Positions 5,662 to 13,460 of a stretch of DNA of 20,494 bases are shown in pieces. The number at the start of each line of letters is the position of its first letter. Within the stretch, counting starts at the first letter, position 1. Made by a program: the position numbers and the translations under genes. The stretch lies in contig JAHKKQ010000015.1 of NCBI GenBank assembly GCA_020027805.1, positions 1-20,494 on the forward strand, read 5' to 3'. The stretch comes from Candidatus Dadabacteria bacterium. GTDB taxonomy: Bacteria; Desulfobacterota_D; UBA1144; Nemesobacterales; UBA2774. Under the pieces are notes generated by a model. The model did no database searches, had not been told where the DNA came from, and worked only from the letters and a program-made list of their open reading frames with translations.

Positions 5662-7770
5662 ATGCTGAAGACACGTACCAGGAAACGGCCGGGCAGCGGC
5701 ATCAGGCCATCCGCGCTATTATATACGGCGCTTTATTCGTTCTATGCACTATCAATGATCTTCATCCTCGGTTCGTACGCGCGCGCGCAGATAAACTGCC
5801 AGTCCGAAATCTACCTCCCCGCGAAAACGGACCCGGAGGACAGGTTCAAAAAAGGTTACTGCTTCATACAGCTCGGGCAGTTCCAGGAAGGGGTCACGAG
5901 GCTTACCGGCCTCGAGAACGAGCTCCCGCTCATTGCGGACTATGTAATCTATTACCAGGGGGCGGGGTACGAGAACCTGGGCGACCTCGCGAACGCATCG
6001 GGAGAGTTCAACAGGGTTCTCACCGGATACCCCGACAGCGGAATCAAAAAAAAGACGCTCGCGAGGCTGGGCGGCATATACACGCAGACAGGCGATTACG
6101 CCAATGCCGAGCGCATATTCAGGTCCCTTTACGCCGAGGAAAGCGACAGGGGTTTGAAGGCGTCATATCTTGAAGGCCTCGGTCAGGCGCTCGAGAAACA
6201 GGGGAAATACACGGACGCGGTGAATACCTATAAACAGGTCTGGGTCGAATTCCCCGAAACGAAGTCCTCTTACAGCGCTCAGAAAGCGGCCCAACAGCTG
6301 AGCGCCGCAGGGGGAGCCCCGTTCGTGCCGACAGAATCCGACTATCTCCAGAGGGCCGACAAGCTGTACGAGCTTTCCAGGTGGTCGTCCGCCGTGCAGA
6401 ACTACGAGATGGTTTCTTCGCAGAGCGCAGAGGCAAGAACGAGAATGGGCATAGCGATGGTCAACGCGGGCAGCCTGAATGAGGCCGAAAGCGTGCTGAG
6501 CGGAATCAATTCCCCCGAGTCGCTTTTCTTTAGGGGGAAGCTCAAATCGAAGCAGGGCCTGGACGGGGAAGGCGCCACACTCTACTCCCGAATCCATACG
6601 TCCTTCCCTACGAGCGAGCTTGCGCCCGAAGGGCTATATAACGCCGGGAGGCTCTACCAGATAAACGACGATTACGACAAGGCAATAAAGACGTACGACC
6701 TCCTGATAAGGACTTACCCCAATAACGAGTTCGCCGAAGACGGCGCCTGGAACCTCGGCTGGATTTACTACAAAAGGGGGATGTATACCGAGGCTCTCGC
6801 GACTTTCTCCGCGTTCACTAACTCGTCCACCCCTTTCAACGCCGCCAACTCAAGGTACTGGAAAGCGAGGACGCTCGAGAAGCAGGGAAGGAGAGACGAG
6901 GCCAGGGCGGAGTACATGGAGCTTGCCGGTATGACTACACCGACATACCACTCTTACATGGCCCAAAAGAAGACAGGTTACACCCCTACTTATCCGAGCG
7001 TCAGCCCCGAATCGACGGCGCTCAACCCCTCGGCCGCGGCGAAAAAGGAAAAGGCAGAAATACTGATAAGACTCGGCATGCCCGAGGACGCGAGGCTCGA
7101 GATAGAAAAGATGGAAGCGCTCGCAAATACAAAGGAGGAATTTGTAGTGGTCAGCCTGCTCTATTCGAAGGTGGACGATTACTACAACTCTATCAAAGTG
7201 GCTCAGGACATCGGCCTCCCACAGGCCAACAGCCTTTCTTTTCCGCGGGGCTACAGGGACATAGTCGCCTCATACTCGAAAAAATACGGCGTCGACGAGC
7301 TGCTCATCTACTCCGTCATACGGGAAGAGAGCAGGTTCCAGAAAGATGTCGTTTCCCCCGCGGACGCCGTCGGGCTCATGCAGCTCATCCCGCCTACCGC
7401 GAGGACGGTTGCCAGTCAGATAGGCATAAGCGGATTTACCACGGAAATGCTGACTATACCGAGGATAAACATAGAGATGGGCATATTCTATCTGAAGCAG
7501 GTCCTCGACCAGTTTGACGGGGACGTCGAGCTCGCGCTCGCGAGTTACAACGCCGGGCCTGGCAGGGCGGCAGACTGGAAAGTGGATTTTTACGGGCTCG
7601 AGAAGGACGAGTTCATAGAAGAGATTCCGTTCAAGGAAACCAGGAACTATATCAGGAGGATATTGAGGAGCTACGGGGCGTATAAGGCAATATACGGGAA
7701 TTCCGCTTCCGCCGCGCCGGTGAATACAGCCCCGACACAGAATACCGGGGCGCAAAATCCGGCAAATTAG
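5662..7770 (+). CDS. TPR-rich lytic murein transglycosylase, Slt70-type
   Basis: A 702-aa secreted protein. A basic N-terminus plus hydrophobic stretch (about 18-47, ending YARAQ) looks like a signal peptide. Tetratricopeptide-type helical repeats cover about 60-500, for example FNRVLTGYPDSGIKKKTLARLG and the AIKTYDLLIRTYPNNEFAEDG pattern. A C-terminal SLT domain starts near 535 with REESRF, where E556 is the catalytic acid, then GLMQL (571-575) and SYNAGPGR (628-635). A Ser/Pro/Thr/Asn-rich tail ends the protein. The family cleaves the MurNAc-GlcNAc bond to give 1,6-anhydro ends in the periplasm; the TPR ring resembles the Slt70 superhelix. The start is fixed by GGGAGG (5651-5656), 5 nt before the ATG and inside the permease end. 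Its TAG overlaps the convergent hisH stop. Confidence 0.93.
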   Translation: MLKTRTRKRPGSGIRPSALLYTALYSFYALSMIFILGSYARAQINCQSEIYLPAKTDPEDRFKKGYCFIQLGQFQEGVTRLTGLENELPLIADYVIYYQGAGYENLGDLANASGEFNRVLTGYPDSGIKKKTLARLGGIYTQTGDYANAERIFRSLYAEESDRGLKASYLEGLGQALEKQGKYTDAVNTYKQVWVEFPETKSSYSAQKAAQQLSAAGGAPFVPTESDYLQRADKLYELSRWSSAVQNYEMVSSQSAEARTRMGIAMVNAGSLNEAESVLSGINSPESLFFRGKLKSKQGLDGEGATLYSRIHTSFPTSELAPEGLYNAGRLYQINDDYDKAIKTYDLLIRTYPNNEFAEDGAWNLGWIYYKRGMYTEALATFSAFTNSSTPFNAANSRYWKARTLEKQGRRDEARAEYMELAGMTTPTYHSYMAQKKTGYTPTYPSVSPESTALNPSAAAKKEKAEILIRLGMPEDARLEIEKMEALANTKEEFVVVSLLYSKVDDYYNSIKVAQDIGLPQANSLSFPRGYRDIVASYSKKYGVDELLIYSVIREESRFQKDVVSPADAVGLMQLIPPTARTVASQIGISGFTTEMLTIPRINIEMGIFYLKQVLDQFDGDVELALASYNAGPGRAADWKVDFYGLEKDEFIEEIPFKETRNYIRRILRSYGAYKAIYGNSASAAPVNTAPTQNTGAQNPAN

Positions 7771-8408
7771 GGGTTTGCGGCTTTCATCTTCTCTCCGCAG
7801 AGAAGACCGAAATTCCTGAGCAGCCTCAACCCGTGAGCGCTGCTCTTCTCCGGATGAAACTGGCAGGCGAAGATATTCCCTGTCGCCACGGCAGCAGTGA
7901 ATTCCAGCCCGTATGTGCAAGTTATGGCTATTATGCCCTCGTCTTCGGGCACGGGGAAGTAAGAGTGGACGAAATAGAACCAGCTCCCGTCGGGGACCCC
8001 TTCGAGAAGCGCCGTATACTTTCTTATGCCGATCCTGTTCCAGCCCATATGCGGGACCTTCAGCCGCTCTTTTTTAAAGGAAGGGAACCTCACGACCTTG
8101 CCCCCGAGTAAACCTAGTCCGGCGATGCCCGGAGACTCTTCGCTCCCCTCAAAAAGCACCTGCAGGCCGAGACAGATGCCGAGATATGGCTTTCCCGATT
8201 GAATGAATTCTTTTATAGTGTGAAATATTCCGTTTTCTTCGAGATTTTTAACGCAATCCCCGAAAGCCCCCTGGCCCGGAAGCACCAGCCCGCTTGCGTT
8301 TCGGATGTCGCCCGGATCCCTCGTCACATTGACGTTGAAGCCCTGGCTCTGGAACGCCTTGCTCACGCTCCTCAGGTTTCCCATTCCGTAATCGACTATC
8401 GCGATCAT
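7767..8408 (-). CDS. hisH: Imidazole glycerol phosphate synthase, glutamine amidotransferase subunit HisH
   Basis: A 213-aa class I glutamine amidotransferase, the normal length for HisH. It releases ammonia from glutamine and channels it to HisF, which makes imidazole glycerol phosphate and AICAR in histidine synthesis. The N-terminus IVDYGMGNLRSV is diagnostic. The triad is C79 in GICLGLQ, H185 and E187 in QFHPEKS, and the oxyanion-strand equivalent PGQGAFGD lies at 44-51. ATG 8408 follows the hisB stop by 3 bp. HisF and HisA, which normally follow in his operons, are absent because the next gene is convergent. The stop TAA (7769-7767) interlocks with the transglycosylase TAG, giving a 4-bp tail-to-tail overlap. 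Confidence 0.97.
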   Translation of the reverse strand: MIAIVDYGMGNLRSVSKAFQSQGFNVNVTRDPGDIRNASGLVLPGQGAFGDCVKNLEENGIFHTIKEFIQSGKPYLGICLGLQVLFEGSEESPGIAGLGLLGGKVVRFPSFKKERLKVPHMGWNRIGIRKYTALLEGVPDGSWFYFVHSYFPVPEDEGIIAITCTYGLEFTAAVATGNIFACQFHPEKSSAHGLRLLRNFGLLCGEKMKAANP

Positions 8409-8411
8409 GGA

Positions 8412-9002
8412 TCAGAGTTTCCCTTTAGTGGAAGGAATGCCGCCCGATCTGGGGTCGATCTTCGTAGCGTTGTCGAGCGCGCGCCCGACCGCCTTGAATA
8501 TCGCCTCTATCATATGGTGGAGGTTTTCCCCGTACTTAAGCTCTATGTGCAGGTTGCACAAGAGCATATTCGAGAAGGACTTGAAGAATTCCTCCCCGAG
8601 CTCCAGGTCGAATTCGCCGACTTTGCTTTTAGGGACTTTTACCCTGTAGACGAGATAAGGTCTCCCGCTTAAATCGACGGACGCGAAGGCGAGAGTCTCG
8701 TCAAACGGCACGAAAGCCTCCCCGAACCTCCTTATCGATTTTTTATCGCCGAGCGCTTTCTGGAACGCATCCCCCAGAGCGAGTCCGACGTCCTCCACAG
8801 TGTGGTGGAAATCCACGTCGAGGTCGCCTGAGGCGCTTATCTTAAGATCGAAATATCCGTGCTTCGCGAACTGGGAGAGCATGTGGTTAAAAAACGGGAT
8901 CCCAGTCTCTATTTCATAATCGCCCTTGCCGTCGAGGTTAATATCGACCTTGACCCTGACTTCGGACGTGACCCTCTCGGTTTTCGCCTTCCTCTGCTTC
9001 AT
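8412..9002 (-). CDS. hisB: Imidazoleglycerol-phosphate dehydratase HisB (monofunctional)
   Basis: A 196-aa cytosolic enzyme that dehydrates imidazole glycerol phosphate to imidazole acetol phosphate, the step after HisH/HisF. The Mn-binding motifs are clear: GIPFFNHML with H40, DFHHTVED with H66, H67 and E70, and HHMIEA with H162, H163 and E166. GRPY and the SGGIPSTKGKL tail are also typical. It lacks the N-terminal histidinol-phosphatase domain of the enterobacterial bifunctional protein. It is first of a two-gene leftward operon with hisH, 3 bp apart. No ribosome-binding site precedes ATG 9002; the promoter at 9015-9042 predicts a transcript starting only about 6 nt upstream. Confidence 0.97.
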   Translation of the reverse strand: MKQRKAKTERVTSEVRVKVDINLDGKGDYEIETGIPFFNHMLSQFAKHGYFDLKISASGDLDVDFHHTVEDVGLALGDAFQKALGDKKSIRRFGEAFVPFDETLAFASVDLSGRPYLVYRVKVPKSKVGEFDLELGEEFFKSFSNMLLCNLHIELKYGENLHHMIEAIFKAVGRALDNATKIDPRSGGIPSTKGKL

Positions 9003-9014
9003 AGATGGTTAAGA

Positions 9015-9042
9015 ATAATATCAGAAATTAAAGGACTGTCCA
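9015..9042 (-). promoter_or_regulatory. Likely sigma70 promoter of hisBH, near-leaderless
   Basis: Minus-strand TGGACA (9042-9037, five of six) is 16 bp from TATTAT (9020-9015, five of six). The start is predicted near 9008, leaving about 6 nt before the hisB ATG at 9002 and no room for a Shine-Dalgarno. Confidence 0.5.
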
Positions 9043-9114
9043 AATCCGGGCCCCGGGCTCGGTATGTACGCTTACAGCTTTCGCACGCCTTCATGCGCGA
9101 GTAAAATATGGATA

Positions 9115-9546
9115 GTGAAGATTTCGATTTCGGACGAAACAGGCGGGCTCGAAGGGGCGTATAAGAGCCGGCTCAGGAAAATCGCGGGGGCCGTGCTTAA
9201 GAATCTGGGACTGCCCTCAGGGACAGAGCTCTCCCTGTCGTTTGTAAACGACAGGAGAATGAGGGAGCTCAACCGCGAATGGAGGGAAATAGACCGGGCG
9301 ACGGATGTGCTCTCCTTTCCCCAGGGCGGAGGGCCCGATTATACATTGCTCGGCGACATAGTAATTTCTATCGACACGGCGAAAAGGCACAGCGTCAAAT
9401 ACGGAAATACGCTCCACGACGAGATAAAAAAGCTCATCGTCCACGGCATACTGCATCTTCTGGGATACGACCACAAGAAAAAGAGGGGAAAAAAGGTGAT
9501 GCGGGAAAATGAATCTCGACTTATGTTCTCTATAAAAGGACTTTGA
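9115..9546 (+). CDS. ybeY: Endoribonuclease YbeY, 16S rRNA maturation factor
   Basis: A 143-aa protein with the YbeY metal site HGILHLLGYDH, whose histidines are H110, H114 and H120 (H-x3-H-x5-H). It also has the family segments FVNDRRMRELNREWREIDRATDVLSFP and LLGDIVIS. YbeY is a single-strand endoribonuclease involved in 16S rRNA 3'-end processing and ribosome quality control. The start is uncertain. GTG 9115 gives MKISISDE, the usual beginning; an ATG at 9064 would add 17 non-family residues, and neither has a ribosome-binding site. TAAAAT at 9102-9107 with TTCGCA at 9080-9085 would start RNA right at the GTG. It is divergent to hisB and convergent with the corC-type gene, 17 bp apart. PhoH, a frequent neighbour, is absent. 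Confidence 0.93.
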   Translation: MKISISDETGGLEGAYKSRLRKIAGAVLKNLGLPSGTELSLSFVNDRRMRELNREWREIDRATDVLSFPQGGGPDYTLLGDIVISIDTAKRHSVKYGNTLHDEIKKLIVHGILHLLGYDHKKKRGKKVMRENESRLMFSIKGL

Positions 9547-9563
9547 CACCGGGCCTGCCGGAA

Positions 9564-10796
9564 TTACTTTTTCTTCTTGATTACGAGCTTTACTTCATCT
9601 ATAGACCGCGTCGTTGCCTTGGTGATTGTAAATACGCTGTTCTTGATCTTTATTTTATCGCCGGTTTTCGGTATCGAGCCTGACTCGGACAACAGGAAAC
9701 CGCTCAGGGTTTCGTAATCCACGCTTTCGGGTATACCGAGCCCGAGGTCGTCGTTTATCACGTCTATCTCAATTTTCGGATTTACGAGATACTCGCCCTC
9801 GGCTATCTTTCTCCAGAGCTTTATACCCTTATCGTACTCGTCCTCTATCTCCCCGACGACTTCTTCGATAATGTCCTCGAGCGCAATCACCCCGACGGCT
9901 CCTCCGTACTCGTCCACCACAACGGCCATTCCCGCCCTCCCCTCCTTCATTTCATCCAGCAGCTCGTCCACGAGCTTCGATTCGGGCACATAGAAAGGCA
10001 CCCGCGAAAAGTTCTTCACCCTATCGTTCGGGTCGGCCCCCAGCAGATAAAAAGAGTGGAGCATGCCCGTGATGTTATCCACGCGGTGCGTGTATATGGG
10101 GATCCTCGAATACCCGGTTTCTTTAATCATGCGCACCGCGTCGCCTACTTTAGCCTCATCGCTGAGCGCTCTCACGTGGACAAGCGGGATCATTATCTCG
10201 TCTACAGTGGTTTCGGAGAATCTGAAGATCCTCTTTATAATCCTTTCCCTGTTATCCACTTTCGGAATCGACGTGTCGCCTTCGATGACGTCGATGAGCT
10301 CTTCCCTCGTGATGAATGTATTTTCCGTGCTGCCTATAAGTGTCAGCAGTTTCTTGGTGAATATATTCACCACGATCAGGATGGGATAAAAGACCTTCGA
10401 TGCGAACCAGAGGGGGTATATCGACCAGAGTATTATCGTGTTCCTTTTTTTCTGGAATACCGCCTTCGGCACCACCTGCCCGAATATGATGATCAGGGGC
10501 GAGAGAATGAGAACTGTGTAATACTCCTTTCCGGCCCCGAATCTATGATGGATATAAAAGGTCATGATTATAGTACTCGTTATCAGGGACAGGTTGATTC
10601 CCACGAGTGTCGTGCTTATGAACCGGTCGATCTCGGAAAACGCGTTCATTACGAGCTTCGCGCTATTGGAGCCGCGGTCGGCGAGCAGCTTCATTTTGAC
10701 CTTATCGCAGGATATAAGGGCTATCTCGGCGCCCGCAAAAAATCCCTGTATGAGGAGCGATATCGCGATTATCACGATCAGGAGCTCAAGCGACAA
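9564..10796 (-). CDS. CNNM/CorC-family protein (DUF21-CBS-CorC_HlyC), downstream copy
   Basis: A 410-aa inner-membrane protein. Residues 1 to about 160 are the DUF21/CNNM membrane domain, with FGQVVPKAVFQKK as the counterpart of the conserved G-E-x-x-P-K turn. A CBS pair covers about 195-315 (DEIMIPLVHV, GYSRIPIYTHRVDNITGM, AVVVDEYGGAVGVIALEDIIEEVVGEIEDE). A CorC_HlyC domain is at about 330-405. The family acts in Mg2+/Co2+ efflux or Mg homeostasis; older annotations say hemolysin. The start is TTG 10796, supported by GAGGTG (10806-10801) inside the end of the upstream paralogue, which it overlaps by 11 bp. It has Gln (FGQVVPK) where the sister gene has Glu (LGEIGPK). Last gene of the thiL operon. 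Confidence 0.92.
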   Translation of the reverse strand: MSLELLIVIIAISLLIQGFFAGAEIALISCDKVKMKLLADRGSNSAKLVMNAFSEIDRFISTTLVGINLSLITSTIIMTFYIHHRFGAGKEYYTVLILSPLIIIFGQVVPKAVFQKKRNTIILWSIYPLWFASKVFYPILIVVNIFTKKLLTLIGSTENTFITREELIDVIEGDTSIPKVDNRERIIKRIFRFSETTVDEIMIPLVHVRALSDEAKVGDAVRMIKETGYSRIPIYTHRVDNITGMLHSFYLLGADPNDRVKNFSRVPFYVPESKLVDELLDEMKEGRAGMAVVVDEYGGAVGVIALEDIIEEVVGEIEDEYDKGIKLWRKIAEGEYLVNPKIEIDVINDDLGLGIPESVDYETLSGFLLSESGSIPKTGDKIKIKNSVFTITKATTRSIDEVKLVIKKKK

Positions 10797-12129
10797 CGGC
10801 CACCTCTTCTCTCATTCTCTGAACCTTTATCTCGGTAATTCTCTTGCCGGATACCCGGTTGACGAGGAATACCAGGCTCCCGTAAGAAACGCTGTCCCCT
10901 TCGTCGGGGAACTTCCCGAACATATCGAAAATGAATCCCGCGACGGTCTCGTGTTCCTCGGGCGCGGGCAGTATGGACTCTTCGAGGTCCTCTCCGAGGT
11001 TTTCGAGGCCGCCGAACCTGAGGACCGTAAAGAGGAACGTATCGTTAAATTCCTCGATCTTCATGCTGCCCGGTATAATGAGCGACTCGCCCTCCCACCT
11101 GACCTGCGGCCTTTTAACCACCCTTCTTTCATCTTCGATCTCGCCGAAGAGCTCCTCCAGTATGTCTTCCATAGTCACCAGACCGTCAAAGCGACCGTAC
11201 TCATCGACGACTATCGCAATGTGCGTGCGCTCGTGCTGAAGCTCTTTCAGCAGATCGAACGCCATCTTCGTCCTCGGAATAAAATAAGGTGGCTTCAGGA
11301 TGCTCTTTAAGACCGTGTCGTCCGCGAGATCGTACGTGAGGAGATCTTTGGCGTAAAGTATCCCGATGATATTGTTTTTATCGCCTTCATAAACCGGAGT
11401 CCTCGAAAATCCCCTCTTCTTGATTTCGTATACGGCGTCCCTGCGAGAGAGGTTTGCGGGCAGAAGGAAGCAGTCGATGCTCGGTGTCATTATTTTATAA
11501 GCGGGGACCTCTTCGAGCTTGAAGAGACTGCTGACGAGCTTTTTCTCGATGTCGGTAATTACTCCCTCTTCGCTGCCGAGTCCTACAAGGGCCTTTACCT
11601 CCTCGGGGGTAAATTCCTTACTGTGCTCGTACTCGATCTTTCCGCCCAGTATCCTTGTGAACCCTATAGACAGTATCACGAGGACCCATCTCACGGGTGT
11701 TATCAGGAGGTGAAAAAGATGTAGAGGGTATGAAATGATACGGGCAATAATTCTCGGATACTTTACGCCCAGCGTCTTGGGTCCGATTTCGCCCAGGAGG
11801 AGGAGGCTCGGCGAAGCGATCACTATCGATATAATAGTAATAGACTGCTCCGAATATCCGCTCAGGAGCTTGTTTATAGTAAGGCCTATGACGCTCGAGT
11901 ACGCGACGTTTACCACTTCGTCGGCAAAAAGGATCGTTATTATGAGCTTATAGGGCTCGTGGAGGAGCTTCTCGATGAGCTTCGAGCTCTTCCTCCCCTC
12001 TTTTCTGAGCCTGTCGCGCTGGTGCCTGCTCAGGGAAAAAAGAGCGCCCTCGGACGTGCTGAAAAAGCCCGATAGAAACAGCATGAGCACGATTAAAAAT
12101 AAGTTATAACTTAACGGTACGTCGTCCAT
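10786..12129 (-). CDS. CNNM/CorC-family protein (DUF21-CBS-CorC_HlyC), upstream copy
   Basis: A 447-aa paralogue of the following gene. The DUF21 membrane domain (about 1-185) begins LFLIVLMLFLSGFFSTSEGALFS and contains LLGEIGPKTLG. The CBS pair is at about 205-330 (YKIMTPSIDCF, GFSRTPVYEGDKNNIIGILYAKDLL, AIVVDEYGRFDGLVTMEDILEELFGEIEDE). The CorC_HlyC domain is at about 345-440. It is expected in the inner membrane, transporting or sensing divalent metal with CBS-nucleotide control. ATG 12129 immediately abuts the thiL stop with no spacer and no separate ribosome-binding site, so it probably depends on coupled translation. Tandem CorC paralogues are common; the two here are clearly diverged and may form a heteromer, which is inference. 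Confidence 0.93.
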   Translation of the reverse strand: MDDVPLSYNLFLIVLMLFLSGFFSTSEGALFSLSRHQRDRLRKEGRKSSKLIEKLLHEPYKLIITILFADEVVNVAYSSVIGLTINKLLSGYSEQSITIISIVIASPSLLLLGEIGPKTLGVKYPRIIARIISYPLHLFHLLITPVRWVLVILSIGFTRILGGKIEYEHSKEFTPEEVKALVGLGSEEGVITDIEKKLVSSLFKLEEVPAYKIMTPSIDCFLLPANLSRRDAVYEIKKRGFSRTPVYEGDKNNIIGILYAKDLLTYDLADDTVLKSILKPPYFIPRTKMAFDLLKELQHERTHIAIVVDEYGRFDGLVTMEDILEELFGEIEDERRVVKRPQVRWEGESLIIPGSMKIEEFNDTFLFTVLRFGGLENLGEDLEESILPAPEEHETVAGFIFDMFGKFPDEGDSVSYGSLVFLVNRVSGKRITEIKVQRMREEVAVVA

Positions 12130-13113
12130 TTAATTGCCGAAGTGAATGAACCCCCTCCTGTTTATATCGATTTCATCCCCGCCCGCATCGAGCACCGTGA
12201 GGGCGGGTTCCGACACCACCTCGCCTATCTCCGTTATGTCTATATCGAGAGCGCGGGATATTTCCCGAACCGCGTCTCTCCTGGCGGGAGGCGAAGTGAA
12301 GAGGATCTCGTAATCTTCTCCCCCGCTCAACGCCGTTTCAAAAAAATCCTCTGCATACCCGGCGATATGCTCCGAATACTCGCGGGACAAGGGGATTTGA
12401 CTCAAATGAAGCCTCGCTCCCGCTCCCTGTCGTACGGTTATGCGCTCGAGATCGAGGAGGAGACCGTCGCTCACATCTATCATAGACGTAACCGCTCCGC
12501 TGAGCGCGAGCCTTCTGCCCAGTGAAAGCCTGGGCTTGGGACACTTGTGTCTCCCGATCAGATACGGGTATTCATCGGGCGTCTTCCCGCCGGAGAGAAG
12601 CCTCAACCCGAGGGCGGAGTCCCCGAGCGTCCCGCTCACGTATATCGCATCCCCCGGTAAAGCCCCGCTCCTCCTGACGAGGTTCTCGGGCTCCACCTCG
12701 CCGAGCGAGGTAACGTCCAGAAAGAGTTTTTCGGACGCGCTCAGGTTCCCTCCTACGAGCTTCACCCCGAACTCCTCCTCGGAAGACCTGAATCCCTTTA
12801 TCAGGCCCCTCAGGAACCGCTCGTCCTCGTTCATCGAGAAACCGAGTGAGGCGAGGATGAACTTGGGCACCCCGCCCATGGCCCCGACATCGCTCACTGA
12901 CACGGCGACCGACTTTCTCGCAAGCTCTTCCGGTGTTATGCCGGACTTTTGAAAATGCACGTCCTCGACCTGACAGTCCGTTGTCGCGAGCAGCAGTTTC
13001 CCGGGGCTCACCCTCAATGCTGCGGCGTCGTCGCCTATCCCCGCCTCAACGCACTCGATTGCGCTCTGAAACTGCTCTTCGATGAGACGAAGAGCGCTAA
13101 GTTCGTTTATCAT
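12130..13113 (-). CDS. thiL: Thiamine-monophosphate kinase ThiL
   Basis: A 327-aa cytosolic kinase that converts thiamine monophosphate plus ATP to thiamine diphosphate, the last step of cofactor synthesis. It belongs to the AIR-synthase/PurM-like superfamily. Visible motifs are GIGDDAA (D28, D29), TTDCQVEDVHF (D46, E50, D51, binding Mg and substrate), SVSDVGAMGG (D75), and the C-terminal half with IDVSDGLLLDLERI and LSGGEDYEILF. Length is normal. It is the first gene of a leftward operon with the two CorC-type genes. No other thiamine gene is near. No ribosome-binding site is evident before ATG 13113. The best promoter lies about 160 nt upstream (13281-13309). Confidence 0.95.
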   Translation of the reverse strand: MINELSALRLIEEQFQSAIECVEAGIGDDAAALRVSPGKLLLATTDCQVEDVHFQKSGITPEELARKSVAVSVSDVGAMGGVPKFILASLGFSMNEDERFLRGLIKGFRSSEEEFGVKLVGGNLSASEKLFLDVTSLGEVEPENLVRRSGALPGDAIYVSGTLGDSALGLRLLSGGKTPDEYPYLIGRHKCPKPRLSLGRRLALSGAVTSMIDVSDGLLLDLERITVRQGAGARLHLSQIPLSREYSEHIAGYAEDFFETALSGGEDYEILFTSPPARRDAVREISRALDIDITEIGEVVSEPALTVLDAGGDEIDINRRGFIHFGN

Positions 13114-13280
13114 GCGGATTAAATCCCGGAAGCCGACTTATTTAGCTGTATCTTAATATTAAAATCCGGTTTTATGGCGGAGGTTTTTACGAAGACTGAA
13201 TTATGGCAACACAAATGAGGGTCGGGTCCTGTCATAACGTATTATCGATTCAATCCTCGGTTTTTCTATGATTTAGTTTA

Positions 13281-13309
13281 AGTTTAGGATATTCGCTAAA
13301 ACATGTCAA
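13281..13309 (-). promoter_or_regulatory. Likely sigma70 promoter of the thiL-corC-corC operon
   Basis: On the minus strand a perfect TTGACA (13309-13304) is 17 bp from TAAACT (13286-13281, four of six). A transcript starting near 13274 would have a leader of about 160 nt before thiL, or could encode a separate small RNA. Confidence 0.5.
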
Positions 13310-13335
13310 CATAAATCCTCATTGCGCTCTTTCCG

Positions 13336-13413
13336 TACGGGATTCATATACAGGTTCAGGCGAGGCCCCGCATATTTTCACTTTAACAAATAAACTCCCC
13401 GTGGAATCCCGTA
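13336..13413. repeat. 10-bp perfect inverted repeat downstream of the RND pump gene
   Basis: TACGGGATTC (13336-13345) and GAATCCCGTA (13404-13413) are exact reverse complements separated by 58 bp; a further G-T and C-G pair extends the outside. The inside contains a GC-rich mini-stem near GGCGAGGCCCCGC. It lies 48 bp beyond the pump stop and could form a large transcript-end hairpin. No T run follows. Confidence 0.4.
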
Positions 13414-13460
13414 TGATAGCGCCTACCGCGACGCGTAATCCTCTCTCGGCCGCTTGCCTC

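Larger units (their letters stand above)
13114..13460. other. Intergenic region upstream of thiL
   Basis: A 347-bp gap, AT-rich compared with its flanks, between the end of the RND pump gene and thiL, both leftward. It holds a strong promoter (13281-13309) and a 10-bp inverted repeat (13336-13345 with 13404-13413). No TPP-riboswitch sequence was seen. A 38-codon frame at 13119-13235 lacks coding support. Confidence 0.6.

Noticed and set aside
9549..9580. CCGG-5-CCGG hairpin plus T-rich stretch as ybeY terminator
   Set aside because: A 4-bp stem is too weak, and the T-rich part is the Lys-rich C-terminal coding end of the convergent CorC-type gene.
10056..11310. Long plus-strand open frames (up to about 260 codons) across the two CorC-type genes
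   Set aside because: They lie antisense to two clearly recognisable conserved proteins, have no family resemblance and arise from codon bias; the minus-strand genes explain the sequence.
13119..13235. 38-codon minus-strand frame ending 5 bp before thiL, a possible leader peptide
   Set aside because: No ribosome-binding site, no attenuator-like run of a single amino acid and no family resemblance. Kept only as part of the leader observation.
13114..13274. TPP riboswitch in front of thiL
   Set aside because: Looked for CUGAGA and the downstream conserved ACCUGA/GCGUAGGGAA-type segments in the leader; none are present.
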